Positions 7,512 to 14,471 of a DNA stretch of 15,352 bases are shown here, one piece after another. Origin of the DNA: CAXMST01 sp032122625 (GTDB lineage Bacteria > Actinomycetota > Thermoleophilia > Solirubrobacterales > 70-9); contig JAQBGG010000063.1 of NCBI GenBank assembly GCA_032122625.1, forward strand, positions 1-15,352. Direction: 5' to 3'. Below the pieces are notes generated by a model. That model did no database searches and was not told the DNA's origin. It saw only the letters and a list, made by a program, of their open reading frames with translations. Each line of letters begins with the position of its first letter. The stretch's first letter is position 1. The position numbers and the translations under genes were made by a program.

Positions 7512-7561
7512 TACCGTCCATTCAACTATGCGGCCGCGCGGAACGAGCGGTCCGGCATCGG

Positions 7562-8728
7562 CTAACGCGGCGTCGGGGGCTCGGTCGCAGCCCGGTGGGC
7601 CAAAGGCTCCGTCGAACCGACCCGAGGGCCGCCGGTCCCCCGTCGGCGACTGAGTGCCTCCGCGACCCGGGGCTTGGCGCGCAGCGCCGGGCTCTCGACC
7701 AGATGCCAGCTGAGCCAGGCGAGCGGCAGCGTCACGGCGGCGGTCGCGAGCGCCAGGAGCCAGGGTGAGAACGGCCCGATCGCGAACAGCCAGAGCTGGG
7801 TGACGAGCGCCGCATAGAGGTAGGTCGCGTAGGAGAGGTCGCCGCGCGCCGCGAGGTTGGGAAGGCGGACGTCGCGGCTGAAGCCGAGCCAGAGGACGGC
7901 GTAGGCGAAGCCGACGATGATCACGAGATTGGCGAGCGGTGCGCTGAGCGGGCTCAGCGCCATCGTCGCGACGAGCGCCGCGAGTGCCGCGGGGCCGCGG
8001 AGCGGGATCGACTCACGGTTGACGTAGAGGGCAGCTCCGGCGACGAAGGTGAGCAACAACTCGGCGTCGTGGGACGATCCGATCAGCGGCAGCTTGCCGC
8101 CGGCCAGGACGTAGGCGGCGAAGGCGGCGACGACAGCGAGGTTGAAGAGGCCGCGCCGGCGAAGCAGGCCGATCAGCCCGACCGCCGCGACGACGACGTA
8201 CATCCCGAACTCGAGCGGCAGCGTCCAGAGCGAGACGTTGACCTCCTTGCTCGGGTTCGCGCTGAAGACCCCGGCGAGCTCGTAGCGGAGGTCCAGCAGG
8301 CTCGCATTGTGCAGCAGATAGCCTGCCGTCGTCCGCTGGGTGAGAAACTCCCCGGCCGGCAGGGTGGTGATCACGGTGGCGACGAGAACGGTGAGGATCA
8401 GGGCCGCCCAGAGCGCCGGCATGATCCGCAGTAGGCGGGAAGCGGCGTATGAGCCGAGTTGACCGCGACGGGCGAAGCTCGCCGTAACCAGGTACCCGGA
8501 GACTACGAAGAAGAGCGCCACGGCCTGACCCGAGAGCCCCCGCTGTAGCGGCAGAATCTCCTGCAGGTTGGCGGTGACCGGGTCGCGGGCGCCCGGCTCG
8601 GCGAGCACGAAGGCATGAGCGAAGAGAACCGCCAGAGCGGCGAGCAGCCGCAGGGTGTCGATGTTGTTGCGGCGGTGATCGGCGATCGGCTCGGTGCTGC
8701 GATCCCCCGCCACCTCTGCCTCGCTCAT
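7562..8728 (-). CDS. Acyltransferase 3 family integral membrane protein (OafA/YrhL type)
   Basis: Family members carry acyl (often acetyl) groups across or within the inner membrane onto sugars of lipopolysaccharide, exopolysaccharide, peptidoglycan or antibiotics. The 388-residue product has about ten hydrophobic segments from residue 25 to 345. RNNIDTLRLLAALAVLFAHAF at 20-40 contains the R-x10-H motif (Arg27, His38). FFVVSGYL is at 73-80, RLLR at 98-101, SLWTLPLEF at 166-174, GDLSYATYLYAALVTQL at 296-312 and LSWHLVESPALR at 339-350. The last ~35 residues are a polar, cytoplasmic-looking tail. There is no fused SGNH domain. The ATG at 8726-8728 overlaps the stop of the double sulfotransferase gene (ATGA) and has no strong ribosome site, so it depends on coupling. 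Context suggests it acylates the same glycan the neighbours build or sulfate. Confidence 0.93.
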   Translation of the reverse strand: MSEAEVAGDRSTEPIADHRRNNIDTLRLLAALAVLFAHAFVLAEPGARDPVTANLQEILPLQRGLSGQAVALFFVVSGYLVTASFARRGQLGSYAASRLLRIMPALWAALILTVLVATVITTLPAGEFLTQRTTAGYLLHNASLLDLRYELAGVFSANPSKEVNVSLWTLPLEFGMYVVVAAVGLIGLLRRRGLFNLAVVAAFAAYVLAGGKLPLIGSSHDAELLLTFVAGAALYVNRESIPLRGPAALAALVATMALSPLSAPLANLVIIVGFAYAVLWLGFSRDVRLPNLAARGDLSYATYLYAALVTQLWLFAIGPFSPWLLALATAAVTLPLAWLSWHLVESPALRAKPRVAEALSRRRGTGGPRVGSTEPLAHRAATEPPTPR

Positions 8729-10563
8729 CGCGCCGGCTCGTACCCCAGCTTGGCGAGCAGTTCGCCCGCGACGTCGCCGAAGGCGGCCGCATCCTCGTCG
8801 CTGAGGCTCTCGCGCCAGCCGCCCGCGGGGCCCAGCTCGGCCTCGATCTCCGCCCGCTCGGGCGGGTTCTGCATCGCCGCGTCGAAGGGGAGCTCGAGGA
8901 ACTCGCAGACCTTGCGGAGCTCGCCCTCGGTGTCACCGAGCAACTCCTCATAACGCACCTCGAGGTAGTGCTCGATCAGATGCTCCTGCTGGCGGGCCGA
9001 ACTGACCTTCTTCTCCCAGCGCTGGCCGATCACCAGCGCCTTGCCGGGGTCGAGCTCTCCCGGCTTGGCGGCGGCGGTGTCGCGGCCGTCGCGGATGACG
9101 TGGATGAAGTGGGCCTCGTTCAGGGCCCTCTGGATCCGGCGCATGCGCTTCAGGTAGGCGGGCGTCTCATCCCCCCAGCGTGTTGTGCCCGCGTGTTCAT
9201 TGATCGTTCCGTAGAACTCACGCAGCACGGCGGCAGCCTTGAGGTCGTCGAGCCCCTCGATCCGCTCCCTCATCTCCGCTTCATCGAGCCCAAGCTCGGC
9301 CAACGGGCGGGCCGCGGCCATCACCTTGACGACGCGCTCTGCGGTAACCGGCTCAGAGCGGATGGTCTCCGCCAGCTTCGGCACGAATCCGCTCTCGGCG
9401 ACCATCGTCATCTCCGGATGGGCGTTGAGCATCGCCCGCAGCAGGGTTGTTCCCGAGCGTGCGGGGCCGACCACGAACGCGGCCGGTTCGCGTCGCTCCG
9501 TCGGGGGACGGATCCCGGTCGCATGGCCGACGACGTTCAACGCCCGCCGGGCAGCCCGGGGGAGGCGCGGGCCGCTCCGGGGCCGGTGCACATCGGAGCC
9601 ATCGGCGCCGTCGAGTGAGTTCGCCTCGTAGCCAAGCTCGACCAGCAGGTCCCCGGCGAGTGCCTCGTAGGCGGCCTGGTCGGCCGCGTCCATCTTCGTC
9701 CTGTAACCGCCTACGAGCGAGGGGTTGGGCGGCTCGAAGGTCTTCTCGTGGCTCTTCATCCGGCGCTCGGCAGACTGCGGATCGCGGCCCTTGCCACGGG
9801 GGAGCTCACGGGCCTTCTCCTGGAGCCGGTCCTCAGCGCGCTCGTGGTAGCCGAGCATCGCCGGGTCGAAGTCGAGCTCGATGAACTCGCAGATCCGGCG
9901 CAGCTGACCCTCGGTGTCGAGTACGAGATCCTCGAACTTGACCTCCATGTAGAAGCCGAGGTAGGGCTGCTGGGCGCGGCCACGGAGCACCCGTCCCCGC
10001 CAGCGCTCGGCTGCGGCCTCGATCGTCTCGGGGCCGAAGCTCTGCTTGAGGATCGAGAGCGCGACGTCGCGGCCGTCGCGGATCAGGTGGATGAAGCGGG
10101 CCTCGGGGAGGTATTCCTGGATCTCGCGCATCCGCTTCACGTAGCCGGGCGTCTTGTCTCCCCAGCGCGGCGGACCGCCCTGCTTCTCGCCATAGACATT
10201 GAAGAACTCGCGAACGGCGGCCGCCCCGGTGAGATCGGGCAGCGCCGCCCAGCGCTCCGCCAGCTCGTCGGCGTCGATATGGAAATCGCCCCAGCGGCGG
10301 TGCGAGGTGAGCATCTCGAGCATCCGCTCGGGGCTGGCGCCATGCTTCTCGCGGGCCTTGATCAGCTCGGGGATGAAGTGTGTCTCGGAGGGGATCGCGA
10401 TCTGCGGATGAGCGTCGAGCATCAATCGCAGCAGGGTGGTTCCCGAGCGGGTCGCGCCCACCACGAAGGGGGCGGGATCCGGCGCATTCCTGCTGCGCCG
10501 GATCGCCCGCCTGCGGCTGCGGTAGCCGGTGATGCTGCGAAGCACCTCGCGGCGCGCCTTCAT
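8725..10563 (-). CDS. Two-domain fused sulfotransferase; second domain degenerate
   Basis: The 612-residue product has two sulfotransferase domains in tandem. Domain 1 (about 30-313) has the PAPS 5'-phosphosulfate loop GATRSGTTLLRLML at 36-49, SETHF at 59-63, WGDKTP at 134-139 and RDGRDVALS at 162-170, whose Arg162 and Ser170 fit the 3'-phosphate-binding pair. An arginine/proline-rich linker (about 320-358) follows. Domain 2 (about 360-612) keeps GPARSGTTLL at 366-375, but has AESGF (389-393) where the others have ETHF, WGDETP (463-468) where they have WGDKTP or WGEKTP, and RDGRDTAAA (491-499), which loses the serine. It also lacks roughly 50 residues between PERAE and the closing AGELLAKLGYE. 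Domain 1 is probably active and domain 2 probably not, or altered. The start ATG overlaps the glycosyltransferase stop (ATGA). No membrane segment or signal peptide is visible. Confidence 0.93.
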   Translation of the reverse strand: MKARREVLRSITGYRSRRRAIRRSRNAPDPAPFVVGATRSGTTLLRLMLDAHPQIAIPSETHFIPELIKAREKHGASPERMLEMLTSHRRWGDFHIDADELAERWAALPDLTGAAAVREFFNVYGEKQGGPPRWGDKTPGYVKRMREIQEYLPEARFIHLIRDGRDVALSILKQSFGPETIEAAAERWRGRVLRGRAQQPYLGFYMEVKFEDLVLDTEGQLRRICEFIELDFDPAMLGYHERAEDRLQEKARELPRGKGRDPQSAERRMKSHEKTFEPPNPSLVGGYRTKMDAADQAAYEALAGDLLVELGYEANSLDGADGSDVHRPRSGPRLPRAARRALNVVGHATGIRPPTERREPAAFVVGPARSGTTLLRAMLNAHPEMTMVAESGFVPKLAETIRSEPVTAERVVKVMAAARPLAELGLDEAEMRERIEGLDDLKAAAVLREFYGTINEHAGTTRWGDETPAYLKRMRRIQRALNEAHFIHVIRDGRDTAAAKPGELDPGKALVIGQRWEKKVSSARQQEHLIEHYLEVRYEELLGDTEGELRKVCEFLELPFDAAMQNPPERAEIEAELGPAGGWRESLSDEDAAAFGDVAGELLAKLGYEPAR

Positions 10564-11699
10564 CGTCGGGCCCCCGTTGCGCGCTCGATCAGGGAGTCGT
10601 AGTCGGCCACCGTCCGCGACCAGCTCAGCTGCTCGCGGGTCGCCTCGGCGCCCCGGGCCAGCCGCGCCCGCTCGATGGGATCGGCGAGCCGCTCGATCGC
10701 GGCGGTGAGGCTCGGCACATCCGGTTTCATCGACGGGATCCCGGAATCGGCGCTGCCGTCGAGGGCATCGCCGACGAGGATCCCGTTGACCCCGTCGCGG
10801 ACGACCTCGTTCATCGGCGGGCTGTCGTTGGTGATCTGCGGCATCCCGAAGGCCGCCGCCTCGTAGAGAAACAAGCCGAGGCCCTCCCAGCGGCTGGGGC
10901 CGAGGCAGACGTCGCAGGAGGCGAACAGCCGCAGGTGTTCGCTGGTCTCCATGTCATCGACGACAAGCTCGATCCGGGGGTCGGCCTGCACCGCCTTGTT
11001 CAGGTAGTTCATCCGCCGCTCGAGTTGGGCCTTGAAGATCAGGCGGAGGTTGTCGCCGCGGGCGGCAGTGAACGCCTCGACGACCTCCTTGTGCGGCTTG
11101 CGCGGTCCGAGCAGAGCTCCCGGGAAGTAGAAACGAACCAACCCGTCCCCCTGGCGCCCCGCTTCGAACCCCGACCCCCCCGGACGCGAAGCGGAGGAGG
11201 TGTCGGGCATGTATCCCAGCAGCTCCTTGTGGATCCCCCACTGGACGTAGGGGCTCTCGATGCCGAGCTTGGCGTAACGCGCCTGCTCGCAGCGGGTCAT
11301 CGAATAGAGCACGTCGTAGGCGGCCTCGGCCGGCGCTGCATCCTCGGGGCTGAACATCTCCCAGACGAAGCGGCCGATGGTCTTGACGCCTGTCTCGCGC
11401 AGGCGGCGGATCTCGTCGTGCTGGTAGCAGTTGTCCCAGTGCACGACATCGAGCGAGTTCTCCTCTATCCAGCGCACGTATTCGCCGTAGGGAACCTCCC
11501 AGTCGGAGGCCTCGGTGACGCCGGCCTGATCCCAGACGCCGGTGCGATCGACGTGCGCCGCCATCGGCCCCTTGTCCCGGGTCGGCCGGGCGAGGATGAA
11601 GGTCTCATGGCCGCGCTCGTCGAGCGCGTCGCGGACATAGCGGGAGACGAACGCCTGACCCCTGTTGAACCACTTCGTGACGATGCCCACCCGGCTCAT
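10560..11699 (-). CDS. GT4-like glycosyltransferase (GT-B fold)
   Basis: The 379-residue protein looks like a retaining GT-B glycosyltransferase, moving a sugar from a nucleotide donor to an unknown acceptor on the cytoplasmic side. The N-terminal Rossmann half begins SRVGIVTKWFNRGQAFVSRYVRDAL. The C-terminal donor-binding half contains RFYFPGALLGPRKPHKEVVEAF at 189-210, CDVCLGPSRWEGLGLFLYEAAAFG at 262-285 with the E-x7-E pair Glu272/Glu280, and MNEVVRDGVNGILV at 296-309. A glycine/serine-rich stretch (about 165-186) joins the halves. GAGGTG five bases before the ATG fixes the start. The gene overlaps its neighbours by four bases on both sides. It is the only glycosyltransferase seen, and its place inside the sulfotransferase array suggests it supplies or extends the acceptor. 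The sugar cannot be inferred. Confidence 0.88.
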   Translation of the reverse strand: MSRVGIVTKWFNRGQAFVSRYVRDALDERGHETFILARPTRDKGPMAAHVDRTGVWDQAGVTEASDWEVPYGEYVRWIEENSLDVVHWDNCYQHDEIRRLRETGVKTIGRFVWEMFSPEDAAPAEAAYDVLYSMTRCEQARYAKLGIESPYVQWGIHKELLGYMPDTSSASRPGGSGFEAGRQGDGLVRFYFPGALLGPRKPHKEVVEAFTAARGDNLRLIFKAQLERRMNYLNKAVQADPRIELVVDDMETSEHLRLFASCDVCLGPSRWEGLGLFLYEAAAFGMPQITNDSPPMNEVVRDGVNGILVGDALDGSADSGIPSMKPDVPSLTAAIERLADPIERARLARGAEATREQLSWSRTVADYDSLIERATGARR

Positions 11700-12580
11700 G
11701 TGGTCACCTCGTAGCCGAGCTCGCGCAGCAGCTCGCCGGCGACCCCGTCGTAGGTGGCGAGATCAGCCGCGTCCATCTCGCGGCGCCACTTGTCGAGCCT
11801 GCGCGGGTCGGGCGGCTCGGTCGTCGGGCGGTGGTTGTCGATCCGGTAGCCAGCCTCTTGCTCGGCGTGCTCGCCCTCCTGGCGGAGCGTGCCGGCCATC
11901 TCCTGCAGGCGCTCGGCGGCGCGCTCGTAGTAGGTCAGCATCGCCGGGTCGTAGCCGAGCTCGATGAACTCGCAGATCCGTCGCAGGACCGGCTCGGGGT
12001 CGCGGACCAGATCCTCGTAGCGCGCCTCGATGTAGCGATTGCCGCCGAGCTTTTCGGCCTGCTCGCGGGACTTGCGGATCCGCTTCACCCAGCGCTCCGC
12101 CTGCTCGGCGGGCGGCGGCTGCTCGTTGATCCCGCGCGCGGTCTGGCTCAGCGCCACGTCGCGGCCGTCGCGGACCAGGTGGATGAACTTCGCCTCTGGC
12201 AGGGCCCGGCCGATCCGGTTGATCGAAAGCATGTATCTGGGCGTCTTGTCGCCCCAGCGGGGCTTCCCGTGGGCCCCCGCGTAGGCGTCGAAGAAGCAGC
12301 GTACGGCGGCGCCGGCATCACCGGCGGGGGTGGCCTGCAGGCGCATCAGCATCTGCTCGCCGGAGATTCCGAAGTCCCCCCAGGTCCGGTTCGAGGTCAG
12401 CGCCTCGAGCATCGATTCAGCGCTCGCGCCGTCGGCTTTGGCCGCCTTGATCAGGTCGGGAACGAAGTGTGTCTCCGGCGGCACGGTCAGCTCGGGGTGC
12501 GCGTCGAGCATCATCCGCAAGAGCGTCGTACCCGAGCGGGTCAGGCCGACCACGAATGGGGCGGGGGGGCGGGAGGCCAT
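11696..12580 (-). CDS. PAPS-dependent sulfotransferase, single domain (array copy D)
   Basis: The 294-residue soluble protein has GLTRSGTTLLRMMLDAHPEL near its N terminus (12-31), PPETHFVPDLI at 34-44, WGDKTPRYM at 109-117 and RDGRDVALS at 137-145 (Arg137, Ser145), then WVKRIRKSREQA, IEARYEDLVRDPE and a closing AGELLRELGYEV. All residues expected for PAPS binding are present. The His of ETHF lies where cytosolic sulfotransferases carry their catalytic histidine; that equivalence is my inference. The start is the ATG of a TGATG overlap (one base) with the preceding gene. A run of seven C lies in codons 4-6. The N-terminal lead is only about 8 residues, the shortest in the array. The acceptor is unknown. 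Confidence 0.92.
   Translation of the reverse strand: MASRPPAPFVVGLTRSGTTLLRMMLDAHPELTVPPETHFVPDLIKAAKADGASAESMLEALTSNRTWGDFGISGEQMLMRLQATPAGDAGAAVRCFFDAYAGAHGKPRWGDKTPRYMLSINRIGRALPEAKFIHLVRDGRDVALSQTARGINEQPPPAEQAERWVKRIRKSREQAEKLGGNRYIEARYEDLVRDPEPVLRRICEFIELGYDPAMLTYYERAAERLQEMAGTLRQEGEHAEQEAGYRIDNHRPTTEPPDPRRLDKWRREMDAADLATYDGVAGELLRELGYEVTT
11705..11710 (-). promoter_or_regulatory. Ribosome binding site of the glycosyltransferase gene
   Basis: GAGGTG lies five bases before the ATG at 11697-11699, inside the last codons of the upstream sulfotransferase. It shows that the ATGA-coupled gene also has its own ribosome site and supports the chosen start. Confidence 0.65.
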
Positions 12581-13494
12581 CAGCGGCTCACCACCTCGTA
12601 GTCGAGCTCCGCCAGCAGATCGCCGGCGACGCTCTCGAAGATCTCGTTCTGCTTCGGGTCCATGTCTTCCTTCCAGCGCGCCAGACGGCTGGGATCGGGC
12701 GGCTTTGAGGTCAGCAGGTGCGCCTCCCTGCGGTGGTCGGCCGGCCGGGTCGGCTTGCCCTCCTCACCGGGTAGGTCGCGGACCATCTCGGCGAGCCGCT
12801 CCTCGGCCCGCTCGTAGTAGCGCAGGATGGTCGGATCCCAGGGTAACTCGAGGAACTCGCTCACCCGGATGAGCTCGGATTCGGTGTCGCGGACCAGGTT
12901 CTCGTACTGCACCTCGAGATAGTGGTCGAGATGCTCGCCGTCGGCGCGGGCGCGCTCGATCTTCTTTACCCAGCGCTCGGCGACCGTATCCATCGGCGGC
13001 GGCTCCTTCAGCAGGCGCTTGAAGCGCGAGAGCGAGGCGTCGCGGCCGTCGCGGATCATGTGGATGAAGCGGGCCTCGGGGATCGTGCGCTGGATCTGGC
13101 GCATCCGCTTGACGTAGTTCGGTGTCTTGTCGCCCCAGCGGGGCTTGCCCTCGCGCTCGGCGTAGAGCTCGAAGAAGGTCCGCACCGTGGACTCCGGGTC
13201 GATCCGGTCGAGTGCGCAATAGCGGCGTAGGAGCTCGCCCGAATCGAGGTTGAAGTCACCCCACTGACGGTGGCCGGTGACGACTCCATGAGCCTCCTCG
13301 CAGCTGACCCCGCCCTTCTTGGTGGTCTTGATCAACTGCGGAACGAAGTGCGTCTCGGGCGGGATAGCCAGCTCGGGGTGGGCGTCGAGCATCAGGCGCA
13401 GCAGGGTCGTCCCCGAGCGAGTAACACCGACGATGAACGGCACCGGCGGGCCCTGGCGCCGGCGGCCGTGGGATCTGCGGGATGGGAGCCTCAT
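12580..13494 (-). CDS. PAPS-dependent sulfotransferase, single domain (array copy C)
   Basis: The 304-residue protein opens with a basic lead (RLPSRRSHGRRRQ), then FIVGVTRSGTTLLRLMLDAH at 20-39, PPETHFVPQLI at 45-55, KPRWGDKTPNYVKRM at 117-131 and MIRDGRDASLS at 146-156. Here the usual VALS is ASLS, but Arg148 and Ser156 are kept. YLEVQYENLVRDTES and the terminal AGDLLAELDYEV match the other copies. The ATG at 13492-13494 has GGGGGAG five bases upstream, and its ATGA overlaps the stop of copy B. The basic, non-hydrophobic N terminus argues against a signal peptide, so the enzyme should act in the cytoplasm or at the inner membrane face, where PAPS is available. Copies B, C and domain 1 of the fused gene look most alike by eye. 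Confidence 0.92.
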   Translation of the reverse strand: MRLPSRRSHGRRRQGPPVPFIVGVTRSGTTLLRLMLDAHPELAIPPETHFVPQLIKTTKKGGVSCEEAHGVVTGHRQWGDFNLDSGELLRRYCALDRIDPESTVRTFFELYAEREGKPRWGDKTPNYVKRMRQIQRTIPEARFIHMIRDGRDASLSRFKRLLKEPPPMDTVAERWVKKIERARADGEHLDHYLEVQYENLVRDTESELIRVSEFLELPWDPTILRYYERAEERLAEMVRDLPGEEGKPTRPADHRREAHLLTSKPPDPSRLARWKEDMDPKQNEIFESVAGDLLAELDYEVVSR

Positions 13495-14471
13495 GCCTGC
13501 TCCCCCTCTCCGACCCCGGTCGCCGGCGCCAGGATCTCGTAGCCGAGATCCTCCAGCAGCGCTCCGGCGACCCGCTCGAACTCAGCCTCATCGGCGGCCG
13601 ACATCTCCTCGCGCCAGCGGCCACAGCGGTCGGTGCTTGGCGGGTTGCTGGTCATCGCGTGGCCCGCGAGCCGCTCATCGCCGGTGCGCACCGGCCCGTT
13701 CTCACCGGTGCCGAGGTCGCGGTCCATCTCAGTCAGCCGGTCGGCGGCCCGCTGGTGGAAGTCGAGCATCTCGGCGTCATAGGGAAGCTCGAGGAACTCG
13801 CAGATCTGGCGCAGGGTGCCTTCGGGATTGCCGACCAAGTCCTCGTAGCGGATCTCCAGGTAGTTGTTGAGGTCGGCCGAGTGGACGCGGGCGGTCTCGA
13901 TCCGCCGCCGCCAGCGCTCCGCCACCTCGGTGATCGAAGGCACCTCGCCGTCAATTGCCCGCTCGGCTTGCGAGAGGGCGACGTCGCGGCCGTCGCGGAT
14001 CAGGTGGATGAAGCGCGCCTCGGGCAGCGCCCGCTCGATCCGCGGCATCGCCCGCATGTAGCGGGGAGTCTTGTCGCCCCAGCGGGGCTTGCCCTCCTTC
14101 TCGGCGTAGAGGTCGTAGAAGACACGGATCGCGTCGGCGGGGTTGAGCGGCTTGACCTCCTGCAGGCGGGCGAGCAGCACATCCTCGTCGAGGCCGAAGT
14201 CGCCCCAGCGGGGATGGTCGGTCGCGGCTCGCAGGAGTCGCTTCCTCGTCATGTTCTCGCGCCGGGCGAGGCGGATCATCTCCGGCACGAAGTGAGTCTC
14301 GGGCGGGATCGTCAGCCCCGGGTGGGAGTCGAGCATCAGCCGCAGCAGCGTCGTCCCCGAGCGGTTGACGCCGACGATGAACGGCGCCGGCAGCCGAGGC
14401 TCCGCCGTGACCCGCCGGCGCAATCGCGAGGCGGCCGCCAGCGGTCGCTTCCAGAAGGGGAGCCGACTCAA
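13491..14471 (-). CDS. PAPS-dependent sulfotransferase, single domain (array copy B)
   Basis: The 326-residue protein has a basic N-terminal lead (WKRPLAAASRLRRRV), the phosphosulfate loop FIVGVNRSGTTLLRLMLDSH at 31-50, PPETHFVPEMI at 56-66, KPRWGDKTPRYMRAM at 128-142 and LIRDGRDVALS at 157-167 (Arg159, Ser167), followed by YLEIRYEDLVGNPEG and a C-terminal AGALLEDLGYEI. It is intact by motif. The start is a TTG at 14469-14471 whose TTGA overlaps the stop of copy A, with GGAT five bases before it. No ATG or GTG occurs before the conserved loop, so TTG is the only workable start. A polar tail of about 13 residues follows the last conserved helix. Confidence 0.92.
   Translation of the reverse strand: MSRLPFWKRPLAAASRLRRRVTAEPRLPAPFIVGVNRSGTTLLRLMLDSHPGLTIPPETHFVPEMIRLARRENMTRKRLLRAATDHPRWGDFGLDEDVLLARLQEVKPLNPADAIRVFYDLYAEKEGKPRWGDKTPRYMRAMPRIERALPEARFIHLIRDGRDVALSQAERAIDGEVPSITEVAERWRRRIETARVHSADLNNYLEIRYEDLVGNPEGTLRQICEFLELPYDAEMLDFHQRAADRLTEMDRDLGTGENGPVRTGDERLAGHAMTSNPPSTDRCGRWREEMSAADEAEFERVAGALLEDLGYEILAPATGVGEGEQA

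Noticed and set aside
5346..7565. A 739-residue open frame on the plus strand opposite purL
   Set aside because: Arginine/aspartate/glycine-rich translation with no domain; it is the antisense of purL, kept open by high GC. The same reasoning rejects plus-strand frames at 3889-5238, 1830-2858, 9748-10602 and 13482-14531.
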